From positions 18,584,701 to 18,648,700 of the forward strand of contig JAVTVX010000016.1 of the NCBI GenBank assembly GCA_033439265.1: a DNA stretch of 64,000 nt, read 5' to 3'. The DNA comes from Dillenia suffruticosa (taxonomy: Eukaryota; Streptophyta; Magnoliopsida; Dilleniales; Dilleniaceae). Positions 47,531-59,365 of the stretch are shown here, in pieces; within the stretch, counting starts at the first letter, position 1, and each line of letters begins with the position of its first letter. The position numbers and the translations under genes are program-made. The notes under the pieces were generated by a model. That model ran no database searches and was not told the origin of the DNA. It was given only the letters and a program-made list of their open reading frames with translations.

Positions 47531-48079
47531 AACAGACGCAGAAGGAGCCAACTTTTTAAATATGCCTCATAGTGCTTGGATCGAATTAATTATATAAAAT
47601 TAGTTCTCATGAAACAAATCTGCATTGTTTATTATATTGCTTGTTTGATTGGTATGCTTTTGAATTTTCGTACCAGAGGTTAATAATGACCGTAAGTAGT
47701 TTTATATATAAATCAAGTAATTTGATTTCAGATCTTTTTTTTTTTTTTTACTTAACTATCGGTATTCAGAAATCAGATTAATTCGATTCAATTAGATATG
47801 GAGTTCAATTTAAGGATTGGCTTTCCGGAAGCTTTGTTTTTTTTACTTTCAAAAGTTAAATTTGAGATTTTAATTAAAAAATTTTAATATTTTGTTACTA
47901 AATGTGCGTATTGTTAATTTTAAGATCAATTTGTTTAATAAAAGAACTCAATCTTGAGCTCATGCTGACCTTGTTATAAGTCAGGCTTAAATAAGTTTTT
48001 GGAGTTTTGTATGAGCTACTCTTATTAGTGCTTTACCAACTTATGTTTCTTGAAATAAATAGGAAAAGATAAGTGAGAA

Positions 48080-48204
48080 AAATTCATGTTAATCTAAAAA
48101 ACATAATTTATGCCGATGAAGTATAACTACCCCCCTCTTCTTTGTAAATGTCTTAAGTTCAAACCTCCTTATATAGCAAAAAAAAAAAAAAAAAAAAAAA
48201 AAAA
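48080..48204 (+). repeat. SINE-like fragment with poly(A) tail
   Basis: A B-box-like AAGTTCAAACCTCC is followed by a 26-bp A run ending at 48204. Confidence 0.35.
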
Positions 48205-48424
48205 CAAACATAATCTATGGTTCGATATATTTATCCAAATAATTTAATTGGTAAGTCATTATTTAATTGTCATTATTTTATTTTTAATTGATAAAGCTTT
48301 ACCAACTTAAGTATTATTATATTTTTAATTACATTTATTACCAAAAAAAATATTTTAATGACTTTAAATTATTTTCATTAAATTATTCTTTTCAAATAAT
48401 TTAACTATCATTGATTGGACACCA

Positions 48425-48505
48425 ATCTCTAAGGGGACATCGTAGTGGTCATAACTCTCTTTTCCAATATCTTGATCCAGAGTTCAAATATTGTATAATT
48501 GGGAA
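48425..48505 (+). repeat. SINE-like fragment
   Basis: GGGGACATCGTAGTGGTCA (A-box-like) and CCAGAGTTCAAATA (degenerate B box), then a GGGAAAAAAA tail. Confidence 0.3.
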
Positions 48506-48509
48506 AAAA

Positions 48510-49660
48510 AATGGACACCCATATTTATCCAAATCAACCTAACTTAACTAATGGCCCATCTTGGTTGTAGGCCTAAGCCCATGATTGGCTTGGTGCGTCC
48601 ATGGTCTTGCTGAGCTCAATTACTTGCCCAGAATGGAAATTGGAATCAATAGGCAACTCAGATTTTGATGGGCTTGGCTACACAAAGCTGTGGGAAAGGA
48701 ATTTGGGTGTCTTATTGTCTTCCAAAATGACTCCCACTTGCTTTGAATTTCTAATTTTCTGAGGCAAAAATTATATAAGCCCAAGCCAAGTCAAACTTTT
48801 TTTTTGTTGGTTTTGTAATGTTAAACTTCGTCAATCATCACATTTTGGAAATCGTTTTCATAATAAAGGTCTACTTAAACTTCAAAGGACATAATTTTCC
48901 TTTTGAAATATCATGGACGAAGGCCACACTGGAGCCCATCTACTAGCCCATTCAAGTTTATTTATTTATTTATTTTTGGGTACAAAGGAAGGTGCGAAAC
49001 TTGTGACCTTTACAATAGGAGGGAGATCGCTATATCAAAAAAAAATAGGAGGAAGATCGTGTCAATTGAGTTATAGTTTATCGGTGCCATTCAAGTTTCT
49101 TGGAGCTTGGTTTTCTTGAACAAGTCAACTTTGAGTTCAACTTTAAGCTTATTAGTTTAAATAATAATAATAATAACCAACAACAACAACGACCACCACT
49201 ATATCGTTCCATATAGCATGATCCACGACTTATAAAAATAAAGAAAAGAAAAAAAAAATCAAAAAAGAAAATCTAACCCAGGCTCTTAAAAAGCTGGATC
49301 GGGTTGGATTAGGTCGGGCTTAACCCACCCAACACAAGTTGGGAATATTTAATTTGGACTAATAATTTAGACCCTTATAACAAGGGCAGCATAGTAAGGG
49401 TATCGACTGAACCAGAAGTTGAAGACAAAAGATCCTTGCTCCTTGAAATAGGACCACCAATGTGTGTACATTATGCAAGCAATGAATTCAGGGTTTTGTT
49501 TATTTAATTAATTAATAGAAAAAATATGAACTTTGGTTATTGCTCCAATGCCTTCACATCACAATGAATTGAATTTGGTATGGTTGAAAAATCAAAACAA
49601 GTTGTTTACCAAACAAAGAAAGCTACCCTTTAGCTTCCCACGTGACCATTTAATTAAGAG
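48510..49660. other. Intergenic DNA, nothing recognised
   Basis: No gene found. A 68-codon frame at 48913-49119 has no family resemblance. Confidence 0.4.
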
Positions 49661-49663
49661 CAT

Positions 49664-49807
<144 letters not shown>

Positions 49808-49809
49808 CA

Positions 49810-50670
49810 ACAATTAAAGGACACCCTAAGGAATAATGCCAAAGGTACAATAGCGGTGCCCATATCTTTATTTTTTGTGGGGTCCAAGTCACAGAAGGAA
49901 CAAATTCGTGTCCTTTTCTTTTCTTTTCCTTTCAGTGAGAGGGCATTAAGGTCTTACAATCACTCCTTTTATTTCTTGACAATTTTAGAAAGAGAAGGGA
50001 ATTTGATGAGGGGGTGCTTTACATAACCCTTTTTTTTTTTTTTTTTTTTTTTTGCATAGTTTGTGCAACCCAGCTCTTTACAAAAGAGAAAAAAAAAATT
50101 CTAAAAATGGTAAAGTTTTTTCAATTATACTTGGCCAGATAACCAAGTTATAGCTCAATTATGGATCAAGTTAAGGTGGAATCATCTGCATCTAGCCCTT
50201 CATTTTTTTTAATTATTTTTTTCCTCTTATTTTGGTCCCCATTTTTTGTAAGGGTGCCCTACAGATTAGAATAACTTTAAAATGACTCTAACCATTAAAA
50301 AAAATTTAAAATAAAAAGAAAATACACTCGGTCTCAAATGATTGAACGATCTGAAGCAATATACTTATGATATTTACTTAACATTCATAAAATGTATATA
50401 ATGAATTATGATTTCAATACATCTCTTTATACCGCGTTTAAGAGTCAATAGTCATGGCTAAGAGATGCTTGATAATTCATTTAATACTTAAAAGGTAGGT
50501 TTAATACTGAAATCTGAAGATTTAGTAGAAAGTAAGTTTCTGAACACCAATTGTAAAAACTTAACCAAAAATGAAAAATAAATTAAACAATAGTAGAGGA
50601 AAATTTGATTAGGGAGACATGCCCAAAAGTGGGAGAGCATTTCAAAAGCCATCAACCTCTGAGACAGTTC
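49810..50670. other. Intergenic DNA left of the copia insertion, poly-T at 50031-50053
   Basis: AT-rich, with no coding region recognised. Together with 57703-58040 it is the pre-insertion locus of the copia element. Confidence 0.4.
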
Positions 50671-50675
50671 TTGGC

Positions 50676-51155
50676 TGTTGGAATATGCCCATTATGGGCA
50701 TTTGGGTAATTAAGGAATGGGGTAACTCCCATCCTTAATCACCAATTAACCAACCATCATTTGGTAACTCCCAAAACTTAACCCTAATGGAAATTATTCT
50801 CTTGATTCAATTGAGAAAGGATTATTTCCTTCCTTGTGAGTGGAGAGCATCTATGGGCAACCATGATGGAGGCTAGGGTTTTACACAACAGATTCTCTAG
50901 AGAGAGAAAATAGAGAGAGGGATGGAGATTTTCGCGTAGAAAAATCTCCCATCGTTAGACAATTCACCGGACACGAGGCTTGAGGCGTCGTGGATTTGAG
51001 GTGGTGGTTCGATTGCGTGATCACCATTCGACTGTGCGATCCGTTCGAGGGACATCGCGACACGGTGGATTTTGGAGACCGCCCAATAGAGGTATTTATC
51101 CCGAAAATTCCGATCTATTTAATTCTCGCTTCCGCATGCGTGATTAAATCCAACA
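50676..51155 (+). repeat. 5' LTR of the copia element
   Basis: Starts TGTTGGAATATGCCC and ends TTAAATCCAACA. It contains a palindrome-like GCCCATTATGGGC at 50687-50699 and an AG-rich stretch at 50896-50930. Confidence 0.97.
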
Positions 51156-51156
51156 T

Positions 51157-51168
51157 TGGTATCAGAGC
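51157..51168 (+). promoter_or_regulatory. Primer-binding site, initiator tRNA-Met
   Basis: TGGTATCAGAGC, the usual plant PBS complementary to the 3' end of initiator tRNA-Met, one base after the LTR end. Confidence 0.95.
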
Positions 51169-51689
51169 GGTCGTTGGATTTAATTTAATAATTTTCGGAA
51201 TTATTTTTGGGGTTTTTAAAATTTTGGGATCCGGATCACGGATGAGTTTCGTGAATCCGAGAATACTACAAGAATACCCATGGCCCAGGGATTACAAATA
51301 TATTTTTTATTTAATTTTCCGAGCATGTTTGGGCCATGAAATGTCCGGTCAAAGTTTGCGACCGTACGGACATAAAAAACCCTAGATCTATGGCTTTAGA
51401 GGGCGGATCGATGCATGAAAATAATATAAATGAGTTCCTTGCATCTAGATCTATGGTTTTATATATTTTATTGTGTGATTTGGGTGCCCGAAACTGGGAT
51501 TTCCGAATGGCCGCCGAGGGCCGCGACTGGGGTGGTTGAATCCCACCATTTTTTGGGCTTGAATCCTCCTAAAATCGAGTGTAGGATGTTTGGAGGATGT
51601 CCACAAATTTTTTCCAGTCGAAAAATGCAAGAAACAACAGTCGGAATCGAGTTTTCCAGAAAACGGGTCGAAAAACCCGTTACAGGACC

Positions 51690-52175
51690 CGTCGGGCGAA
51701 GAAGACCCGACCCAGACCCGCGGGCGCGTGACACACACACGCCAGAAGGCGTGTCTGACTGGCGCGTGTAGTACACGCGCCACACAGGCGCGTGAACAGG
51801 CAGGGGGTCAGCGGTCGGGTCGGACCCTGACCCGGACCGACCCGCAACCGACCCCGACCGGGTCGGACCAGACCGTTGACCGGGTCGGACCGAACCCGTT
51901 GACCGGGTCAGTCGGGTCAACCCTGACCCGTTGACCGACCCGATCTTACCCCGGCTCAAGGAGGCTCAGCACGTGAGGGCGCGTGAGCCGCGCGCCGCGA
52001 CTGGGCGCGCGTGAGCCGAGCCGGCCCTGGCGCGTGGCAGCGCGTCTGAGCCGCGCCGCGCGTCTGGCGCGTGAGCCAGACTGCTGCCAGCGCGTGAAGG
52101 CGCGTGGCAGCGCGTGGAGGCTCACCGCCGGCACGTGGAGGCGTGCGGCGGCGCGTGTGGGCCCCGGGTGGCGCG
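51690..52175 (+). other. GC-rich repeat leader of the copia element
   Basis: About 480 bp of strongly GC-rich DNA in two parts: reiterated CCCGACC / GGTCGGACC words (51700-51945), then reiterated GGCGCGTGAGCC / GCGCGTG words (51965-52175). CpG density is high. Long frames on both strands follow from stop depletion and are not genes. The length sits between PBS and gag. Confidence 0.75.
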
Positions 52176-52759
52176 TGAAGTCACTCAAAATTGAATTTTT
52201 TCAATTTTTGGGGGGTCCTATATCCATAAATATGACTTTTTGTAGGTTTTTTGTGTGCCGAATCACAATCCAAATGGTAAGATGCGATTCCGAGTTGTGG
52301 TGTATGGTGTCCGTTGACTCATACGCTCGCTTTGAGATCGTACTCAAGTCATTTTGGTCTTGATGATTCGTAGGGCATACAAAAATGTGATAATAAGCAT
52401 CTCCAAGTCACAAATATTTTTCTTAATGCGTTGAGAACTGTCGTATTAAATTTTTGCAAGGAGAGTAAACTGAATGATGTGATCTGCACGATTTTATCAG
52501 TAGATTCGGTTTATTCTCGATAGACAAAAATCTAACGGGAATCTGAGGCAAGAGATGATGGGCCCCAGGGTGGGTACCGCGCCTCAGAATATACGAGATA
52601 AAGAGATCTATCGTGTATGGGACAAAAGATTTGCCAAGTTAGGGCAACGCTTAACAGTGGCATACACGATAACTTAATCTCGTTTTTCGAGTCATATTTT
52701 ATGAACATGTCGGTTCGACTCGTCCCATAAGAGCATAGTGTTGCTCTCTTCGGCTCCTA

Positions 52760-53205
52760 TGTGAGGATGCAGAAGAAAATGGTTAATCATACAATGAAAC
52801 AAATGTCGAGTATGATCACCGAGTTAATATATACGGACGAGTAAATTTCGGATGGAATTTAGGTTCTGGATGTGATCCAGTTTTTACCTGATTCATGGGA
52901 AACCGTGAAATCCTATCTCACATTTGACGAAAGTATTCGTACTTTCGTTGACGTGAGTACATATTGTGAGCTCGATAAGGAGCACCTAGAGGCGAGTAGG
53001 CCACACTCGAGTCATGCTTATTCAGAGGAGTCAAGTAAGGACTTCCCCGGCGCTAAGCATTCGAACGAGACTCGAGATCTAGGTAATAAAAATCATCCGA
53101 GAAAACCGACAATGAGGTATAAGAACGCAAGAAGAAGGAATTTGATTAGACCAAAGAAATTGCTACGCTTGAAGTAGATTTGGTCATTTCGCTCGTGAGT
53201 GCGAC
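52760..53205 (+). pseudogene. Copia gag relic with broken zinc knuckle
   Basis: Read with interruptions: MVNHTMKQMSSMITELI, stops at 52841-52865, then VIQFLPDSWETVKSYLTFDE and STYCELDKEHLEASR, typical of UBN2-type copia gag. The zinc knuckle follows at 53161-53202: Cys, two residues, then TGA where the second Cys belongs, four residues, His, four residues, Cys. A one-base change from TGC or TGT to TGA would explain it. The open piece 52872-53177 covers the middle of gag. Confidence 0.8.
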
Positions 53206-53279
53206 GAGCAGAAATTAATATCCTTTTTCTTTACGTGGTTTGAGATTTGTCTCATTCACTATAATACTCGCTGATTTCT

Positions 53280-53345
53280 CTCCTTTGAAATCAGGAGCAA
53301 CCGACCACGTAACTCGAGACAGGAGTGCGTAGATATAGTTCCGTC
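53280..53345 (+). pseudogene. Copia protease relic, catalytic Asp replaced
   Basis: LKSGATDHVTRDRSA followed by a stop. Copia proteases have D-S/T-G-A here; the catalytic Asp codon is AAA (Lys) at 53288-53290. Confidence 0.75.
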
Positions 53346-53599
53346 AGGTAAATCCTTAAGCTTAGAGGATTTACGTTAAGGACAGAGCATTTGTCGTTGT
53401 CAGAGGGAACGACACTTGCTATGACGTCCTCAATATTGTAGGCATTCGACGGATCTACAATTTTGTACCTTATCTAAAATTGACTACGATATGCGTGAAA
53501 TCATTCCCTTGTTTTTAATACGATAATTTTCTGAATTATTCTGGTTTTAATCCATGATGAAATGTATGCACTGGGTGCTACTCCTTCTAATGGTTTCTT

Positions 53600-54066
53600 G
53601 TCGTTAATAGACTTAGACACATGGGGTAAGAGATGATGAATCGGTTAGTAGCGAGAGGTTTGTTGGACCCGCTGACCAAATTCGAGTTACCCGTATGTGA
53701 ATTTTGCCTAGTCAGCAAAATGACGAGAAAACCATTTGGCGATGCAATGAGAGCTGGGACTCCATTGCGGTTAACTTTTGTGCCTTCCTTCTTTTTATTG
53801 TGGTCTTATGAGCATGAGAGTCAGAAATGGAGTTGTGTAGATAATTATAGACGCTTTCATGCGTTTCGGTTCATCTATCTGATCTTGCATAAGTCTGAGG
53901 CATTAGACTGCTTCAGGAGGTTCATAAGCGAGATTGAAAATCAGTTAGATTTGAGAGTACAGACTCTCAGAACCGAGCAAAAACGTAAATATTCGTCTAA
54001 ACTACACATGAGACTCTGTTTCGATAAGAGTATTACGAGACTACTGACTAGTAGTCAGTTCCCCAT
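53600..54066 (+). pseudogene. Copia GAG-pre-integrase and integrase relic
   Basis: The open frame from 53633 reads MNRLVARGLLDPLTKFELPV, CEFCLVSKMTRKPFGDA, then a divergent stretch where the first catalytic Asp should be, and YLILHKSEALDCFRRFISEI and ENQLDLRVQTLRTEQKRKY. The CxxC of the zinc-binding domain is kept. The second catalytic Asp (TLRTD in relatives) is Glu-Gln, and no downstream Glu can be placed. It covers about the first two thirds of integrase. Confidence 0.8.
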
Positions 54067-54295
54067 TTGAGCTTTGGACAGGGAGGTAGCCTGACCTTAG
54101 CTACTTGAGGTTATGGGGTTGTGCCACGATTTCTCGTATTAACACGGTGAGTTAGACCCGCGAGAAAATATGTGTTCCTAGGTGAACACGAACGGCACTA
54201 TAATCGAGATTGAGTCTCGTAATACTATATTTCTTGAGAATGATTTCCTTAAGAGAGGTGAAATCAATTTGGACCCTACCCTTTATGCGATGGAT

Positions 54296-54374
54296 GAGCC
54301 TAGTGGCTCGAGGAGCCTAGTGGCTCGAGGAGCCTAGTGGCTCGAGGAGCCTAGTGGCTCGAGGAGCCCAGCGG
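54296..54374 (+). repeat. 17-bp tandem repeat inside pol, 4.6 copies
   Basis: Four exact copies of GAGCCTAGTGGCTCGAG from 54296 to 54363, plus a partial fifth with changes. The unit is not a multiple of three, so it shifts frame between integrase and RT. Confidence 0.95.
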
Positions 54375-54529
54375 CGGGATACAAGAATCCACTACGGATC
54401 TTGATCTCAGTGGGAGCGATCCATCAAGAGGTAAAGATTTTTTCTCTCCTCCTAAGAGTGTCGAGAATGCGTATTTAAACGTTGTTTTCTCGATTGAGGG
54501 TGAAACTCTCATTGCGATTCTAGAGGATG

Positions 54530-55205
54530 ATGAAAAAATCTAAAACGGTTCAAGAGATTCTCGAGAGTTTTGCAAAAGATGCAAAATACCGTTTATTGAA
54601 TGCCATAAATAAAGAGAAGGAATTGATGAGAATCAACGGGGTCTGGGATCTAGTTGATTAGCCTAAGGGCGGAAGGACTATTGGGAACAAGTAGGTTCTC
54701 AAAGTCAAGATAAAGGTTAACGGATTGATGAAGAGATAAAGAACCCGTCTAGTAACCAAGGGTTACACTTGGACTGAGGGGTGGACTATCGAGGAGTCAT
54801 AGTCCAATTTATCTCAATCCGTTTATCTTTCAGCGATTGTCACGAACATAGATCAAGAGTCACATCACAAGGACGTAAAGACCGCTTTCGTAGTGGAAGT
54901 CTAGATGAGGCGATCTATATGGAGCATCCCTTTGGGTTCGTTCTAGTAGATCAGGTGGATAAGGTCTATTGATTTTAGAAATCAAAATACGACCTTAAGC
55001 CATCATCTAAACAGCGGCGCTTGAGATTTCACGAGAAGGTGATATCTTATGGTTTTGTAATGATCGAGTAGGATTATTGCATATATATGATACGTCCCGA
55101 TGACTCCTTTATGAGCATGTTCTCATATGTAGGTGACATACTGTTGGCTGGGAACAACAGAGAGTATCTAATGACCATTGTAACATGGTTATGAGTTTTT
55201 AGTTC
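54530..55205 (+). pseudogene. Copia reverse transcriptase relic, YVDD changed to YVGD
   Basis: In order: LLNAINKEKELMRINGVWDL, VD, stop, PKGGRTIGNK, stop (Trp in relatives), VLKVKIKVNG, RTRLVTKGYTWTEG, a frameshift, EAIYMEHPFGFVLVDQVDKV, a stop-rich LKPSSKQRRLRFHEKVI, then FSYVGDILLAGN. The catalytic box is YVGD (55127-55138): the first Asp of the pair is Gly. At least six in-frame stops were seen. Confidence 0.85.
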
Positions 55206-55734
55206 ATTCTCAGATTATGGATCCATAGGGATCGCTTGAGAATGGTGTTTGACTCTTTAACAAGAGTTTTACATCAGGTAGATTCTTAAGCATTTCGAGA
55301 AGAGCGATGACAACCTAAAAGATACTCTAATTGCTAAAGATAAAAAGACTTGAATCTTGACACATGCCCTAGAATTTATAAAGAAATAAGGGAGATAAGC
55401 AGAATCTCTTATTCCAGTGCAAAATACATTTCTAGTGTATGCGATGAGGTATATACGTGTGATATACAATTTGATGTATGCGATGAGGCATACATGACCA
55501 GATGTTTATTTTATGGTCGATCTGGTGAGTAGGTATTAATAGAATCCTAGAAGGGATCACTATAGAGTAGTGAAAAAGGATTCTGAAATATTTCATTTGA
55601 ACTGCGGACCTCTCCATGTGTTACGGAAGAGGTGATTTGCGTTTTGTGGTTGAGATTCAGATACTGACTGGGAGTAGTGATCTGAATAAACACAAAATGT
55701 TTTATCTTCTTAGAGCAGTAAGAAGAGAACATGT

Positions 55735-56060
55735 ATATCTCTATTTACAATAGAGACTGAGCTAGTAGTATGCTCAATTGCAGTTCATGAGAATAGTTGG
55801 TTTCAGAAATTTTCTGAGAGACTTAGAGGTTGTAACAGATAGTGGGAGGTCAGTGATGATTATTGTGATAATCAGACCGACACTGTCAACAAATGAGACC
55901 CTAAGTATAATAGTAAAGCCAAACACATTGATACCGAAAACCACTTTATGAGAGATATTACCGAGAAGGGTATTGTGACATCTAAGTACACCTTGACATA
56001 CAGCATGAGAGCTGATCTCTTCAGAAAACCCGTTGTGAGAGATTCCTTTGTGAGATAAGG
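55735..56060 (+). pseudogene. Copia RNase H relic
   Basis: It reads ETELVVCSIAVHENSWFQKF, then DDYCDNQTDTVNK with a stop, KYNSKAKHIDTENHFMRDIT and SMRADLFRKPVV. This matches the copia RNase H C-terminal pattern (EAEY, YCDNxxA, KHIDxRxHFVRD, ADxFTKPL). An earlier stretch at 55205-55735 is heavily decayed. Confidence 0.8.
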
Positions 56061-57212
56061 AATCATTGGGTTTAGTGTACTTTAACATTTCTCCTTATAT
56101 ACTGTTTTAGATGCTTATTTTAATATATGACATGTATGCATTATTGAGTCACATATTTATTTCATGCATCATTTGTTGTCATATATTATGATCTTGTGAT
56201 AAAAGATGTGTCAGGCAGGCGTGGTTGACTCTCTCATACGAGTGACCACCTCCGACTCTGAGTGAGCGGAGATGAGACGGATTCTAGTTGTAAGAGACTT
56301 TGAGAGTAGCCCTACTAGAACATAAGTCGCCCTGATATGTGTTCAGGATGAGGTCATATGCGATATGACCGGCATGGAAATACCCACATCCATGTTGCCT
56401 GTAAGTAGCCAGGTTTGAGATCTCAGATATCACCTGCGATTTGTGATATTGTCTCTGAGTTGCTCTCTCTGAGATCTCTGGGTAAAGTCTTATGTGTAGA
56501 CTGAGTCCCGTACCTGTACAGTGTTAGAGAAATCTGACTTATGTCCTTTGAGAGATGGGAGAATAACACTGTGGCACGTGTTTCATACCACGTGTGATGA
56601 GACGACCATGGGATAGTGGGAGCTATTATTTGAGACGATAGTTTGATCTTGATCCCCGTTCCCACTGTGTGAGACCTGAGATCCATTGGGTGGGATCTCT
56701 TATGCCCTTATTACTTTCGGCTGTCTCTAGAAGTTTTGATTCAGTGTTGCTACTTTAGTCTGTTTACCTATGGCCCGGAAGATAAATTGAGGTCTAAGGG
56801 GCAGGTCTAGGAAAGCAGCTGAATTGAGACCGATAGATTCGAGTTTGGGAAAAGGAAGGCCAATAGACATTACATCATTGTCATGTATTCATAGGTCGAC
56901 CTATTGTGTTAATCCATGTTGAGATTCAAACATAATAATGAATACATAGTCGAGTAAATTGATTGGGGATCACTTTCGATGAGGAAAGTGGCTCGATGGA
57001 TGTAAATACATTGAGTCTGGGGTATAGCGAGTTATTTTTATACTAACAGTGACTCCTCGATCATCCTAACAGGTGTATCGAGAAGTCTTTGCTTGCAGGT
57101 GTACTCGCCGGTCGCACGACGCCCAATCCAGTATGAAAGTCCAGTAGGGTGATGTGATAGATCGCATGAGTTACGATCTTGTGATTGACGGAAATGAAAT
57201 GCCTTCATGTGC
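56060..57212 (+). other. Non-coding 3' tail of the copia element
   Basis: About 1.15 kb between RNase H and the polypurine tract, with no frame I recognise. Words such as GAGATCTC and TGAGAC recur (56410-56480, 56680-56700). It is longer than the short spacer usual in copia elements. Confidence 0.6.
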
Positions 57213-57222
57213 AAGTGGGAGA
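57213..57222 (+). promoter_or_regulatory. Polypurine tract
   Basis: AAGTGGGAGA directly before the 3' LTR. Confidence 0.9.
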
Positions 57223-57702
57223 TATTGGAATATGCCCATTATGGGCATTTGGGTAATTAAGGAATGGGGTAACTCCCATCCTTAATCACCAATTAACCAA
57301 CCATCATTTGGTAACTCCCAAAACTTAACCCTAATGGAAATTATTCTCTTGATTCAATTGAGAAAGGATTATTTCCTTCCTTGTGAGTGGAGAGCATCCA
57401 TGGGCAACCATGATGGAGGCTAGGGTTTTGCACAACAGATTCTCTAGAGAGAGAAAATAGAGAGAGGGATGGAGATTTTCACGTAGGAAAATCTCCCATC
57501 GTCAGACAATTCACCGAACACGAGGCTTGAGGCGTCGTGGATTTGAGGTGATGGTTCGATTGCGTGATCACCATTCGACTGTGCGATCCGTTCGAGGGAC
57601 ATCGCGACACGGTGGATTTTGGAAACCGCCCAATAGAGATATTTATCCCGAAAATTCTGATCTATTTAATTCTCGCTTCCGCATGCGTGATTAAATCCAA
57701 CA
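57223..57702 (+). repeat. 3' LTR of the copia element
   Basis: 480 bp, ends TCCAACA. It begins TATTGG, where the 5' LTR begins TGTTGG. Confidence 0.97.
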
Positions 57703-58585
57703 TTGGCTTTATCCAAAGGATCAATTTTAGATTGAGGTAGGAACAACCAAAAGCACCGAGGATGCTTTTTTTTTTTTTTTGGGTACAATGGACCAAACAA
57801 TGTCACCACACAAGCAAGCATTACATCTGTTGCAAACTGCTTCACTATCATTTTGGGGCAAGGTGACAAGGAGGAACTTCCCACACGGATGGGAGCTCTC
57901 CATTTTACTTAATGCCGTCAAAAAGTAACACCTGAGAGAAAGTTGGAGGACAGATGTTTTTGAGCATCGTTTGAATGGGAAAATAGTTATTAAATACGCC
58001 CCGTACATTGGTCCATATATCTTAAATTTATAATTCAATCCATTGAACCGTTGGATTTATTAGTTCAACTATCGATATTTTTTATTATTTTAAAATATAA
58101 ATATATATAATCATATTTTTTAAATATAAAATATTAATAACAATATTTATAAAAGGTAATATAACAATATAATAAAAAATAAGAATTCATAAATAGGGTG
58201 ATCTATTGTCTCCCATATTCTTTGTCAACTCTCTCTTTTCTAGAAAAATAAGGGGGTAGTATCATTATCAATCAGAGATATTGTTTAAATGATATAATTT
58301 TTTTTCCTTTATGAGTTTTTGGAAATTGGAATACATTAGTGTTATTGGAAATGTGATATTTTTTTTAATTTTTTAAATATGACAAAAGCTAACACCAAGA
58401 TAAAGAAAAATTATAATAATTATGTATGAGTTTTGTAAAAATTCGCAGATCACACGAGTTGAGGATTGACCTATAGGTTTATATGGGTTGATTGTATAAA
58501 TGATTCAATTTATGAATAGAATATGTGGGTTGAGGGTTTGACTGGCCGGACCGATGGATTGTTTCGGATAAGAAACTATGTCATG
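57703..58585. other. Intergenic DNA right of the copia insertion
   Basis: AT-rich from 58080. Two overlapping - strand frames (57666-58038) show no family I recognise; a poly-K run there comes from a T-run at 57766. Confidence 0.4.
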
Positions 58586-58589
58586 CTTG

Positions 58590-58825
58590 ATTGATATCGG
58601 GACCAAAGACAATCTTGTTTCTGGTCGAGAGCTTTTACCACAAGAGAATTATTCAGTGGCTCATTGGTACGGAGCTCAATGATGCAGAAATGATGTACAC
58701 CACTTAGGAGCAACAGTTGCTCGTGGTAACACATTGAGTTTAAGTGCAGAAACACTATTTTCCGGGGTCAAAGTTTTGTCTCGAGGAAATATAATGCGAC
58801 AGTTAATCATTTTCTAACTCAACTG
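58590..58825 (+). pseudogene. Ty3/gypsy RT-RNase H fragment
   Basis: ELNDAEMMYTT, a stop, EQQLLVVTH on the + strand, followed out of frame by ATVNHFLTQL. These resemble the gypsy RNase H segment KLNxAExNYxTxEKELLAVV and the later VATxxFLTQKKL stretch. It stops exactly where the next copia LTR begins, so the copia element probably inserted into it. Confidence 0.5.
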
Positions 58826-59365
58826 TGTTAGAATTTTAAATTCAAAGTAAAGAATAAATTAAATTTAATATCAAAATTTATAAGAAAATCTAATTAAATG
58901 AGAAAAATATAACTAAAGGGGAGTAAATGTTGCTCAAAATGAAAACTTTTTGACTTAGAAATACATATGATCGAAATGTTGTGGTTCATGCAAATCTTGA
59001 TCACATTCTCATGTTTTTCTATTATGGTTTGATTTAAATCCTTTCTTAATATGTCTAGTATTAATTTTTTGTGATAATTAAGTGGTTTGAATGCTGTGTG
59101 ATGGTATACAACTATAAAAACCCTTTTCAGAACAGATGATCCTTAATTTCAAAATTCATGACTTTATATCATCTACTGAGTGAATTTGAGAGTTTAAAAG
59201 AGTTTCTACACGTTCAAAGATCATTTTGATACTTTTACGGTCATCAGCTGTACAAGAAAAAGAGCATGGACATATGTAATCCAAATCCCCCTTTTACTTC
59301 CACTTTATTTTGACTCATTTTGACATTAGAAGTATGCATACGATCACTATTTATTCTCACATTTG
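58826..59365 (+). repeat. 5' LTR (partial) of the old copia element
   Basis: Starts TGTTAGAATTTT and aligns, with many substitutions and small indels, to 63471 onward: shared words include ATAAGAAAATC, AATTAAGTGGTTTGAATG and GAAGAGCATGG-like runs. Similarity stops near 59365, so the LTR 3' end is missing or replaced. Confidence 0.8.

Larger units (their letters stand above)
50676..57702 (+). mobile_element. Complete Ty1/copia LTR retrotransposon, 7,027 bp, coding region dead
   Basis: Two 480-bp LTRs bound the element, flanked by the 5-bp duplication TTGGC (50671-50675, 57703-57707). The order is 5' LTR, PBS, GC-rich leader, gag, zinc knuckle, protease, integrase, RT, RNase H, a 1.1-kb non-coding tail, polypurine tract, 3' LTR. 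Integrase before RT makes it copia. The LTRs differ at about 11 of 480 positions, all transitions. Yet gag and pol carry many in-frame stops and have lost catalytic residues in protease and RT. Confidence 0.97.

Noticed and set aside
51430..52363. Overlapping frames of 110-163 codons on both strands in the copia leader
   Set aside because: Located between PBS and gag, GC-rich and word-repetitive; stop depletion explains them and no domain is seen.
57666..58038. Possible host exon on the - strand (72 and 103 codons)
   Set aside because: No recognisable domain, interrupted by a poly-T derived Lys run, no splice context I could support.
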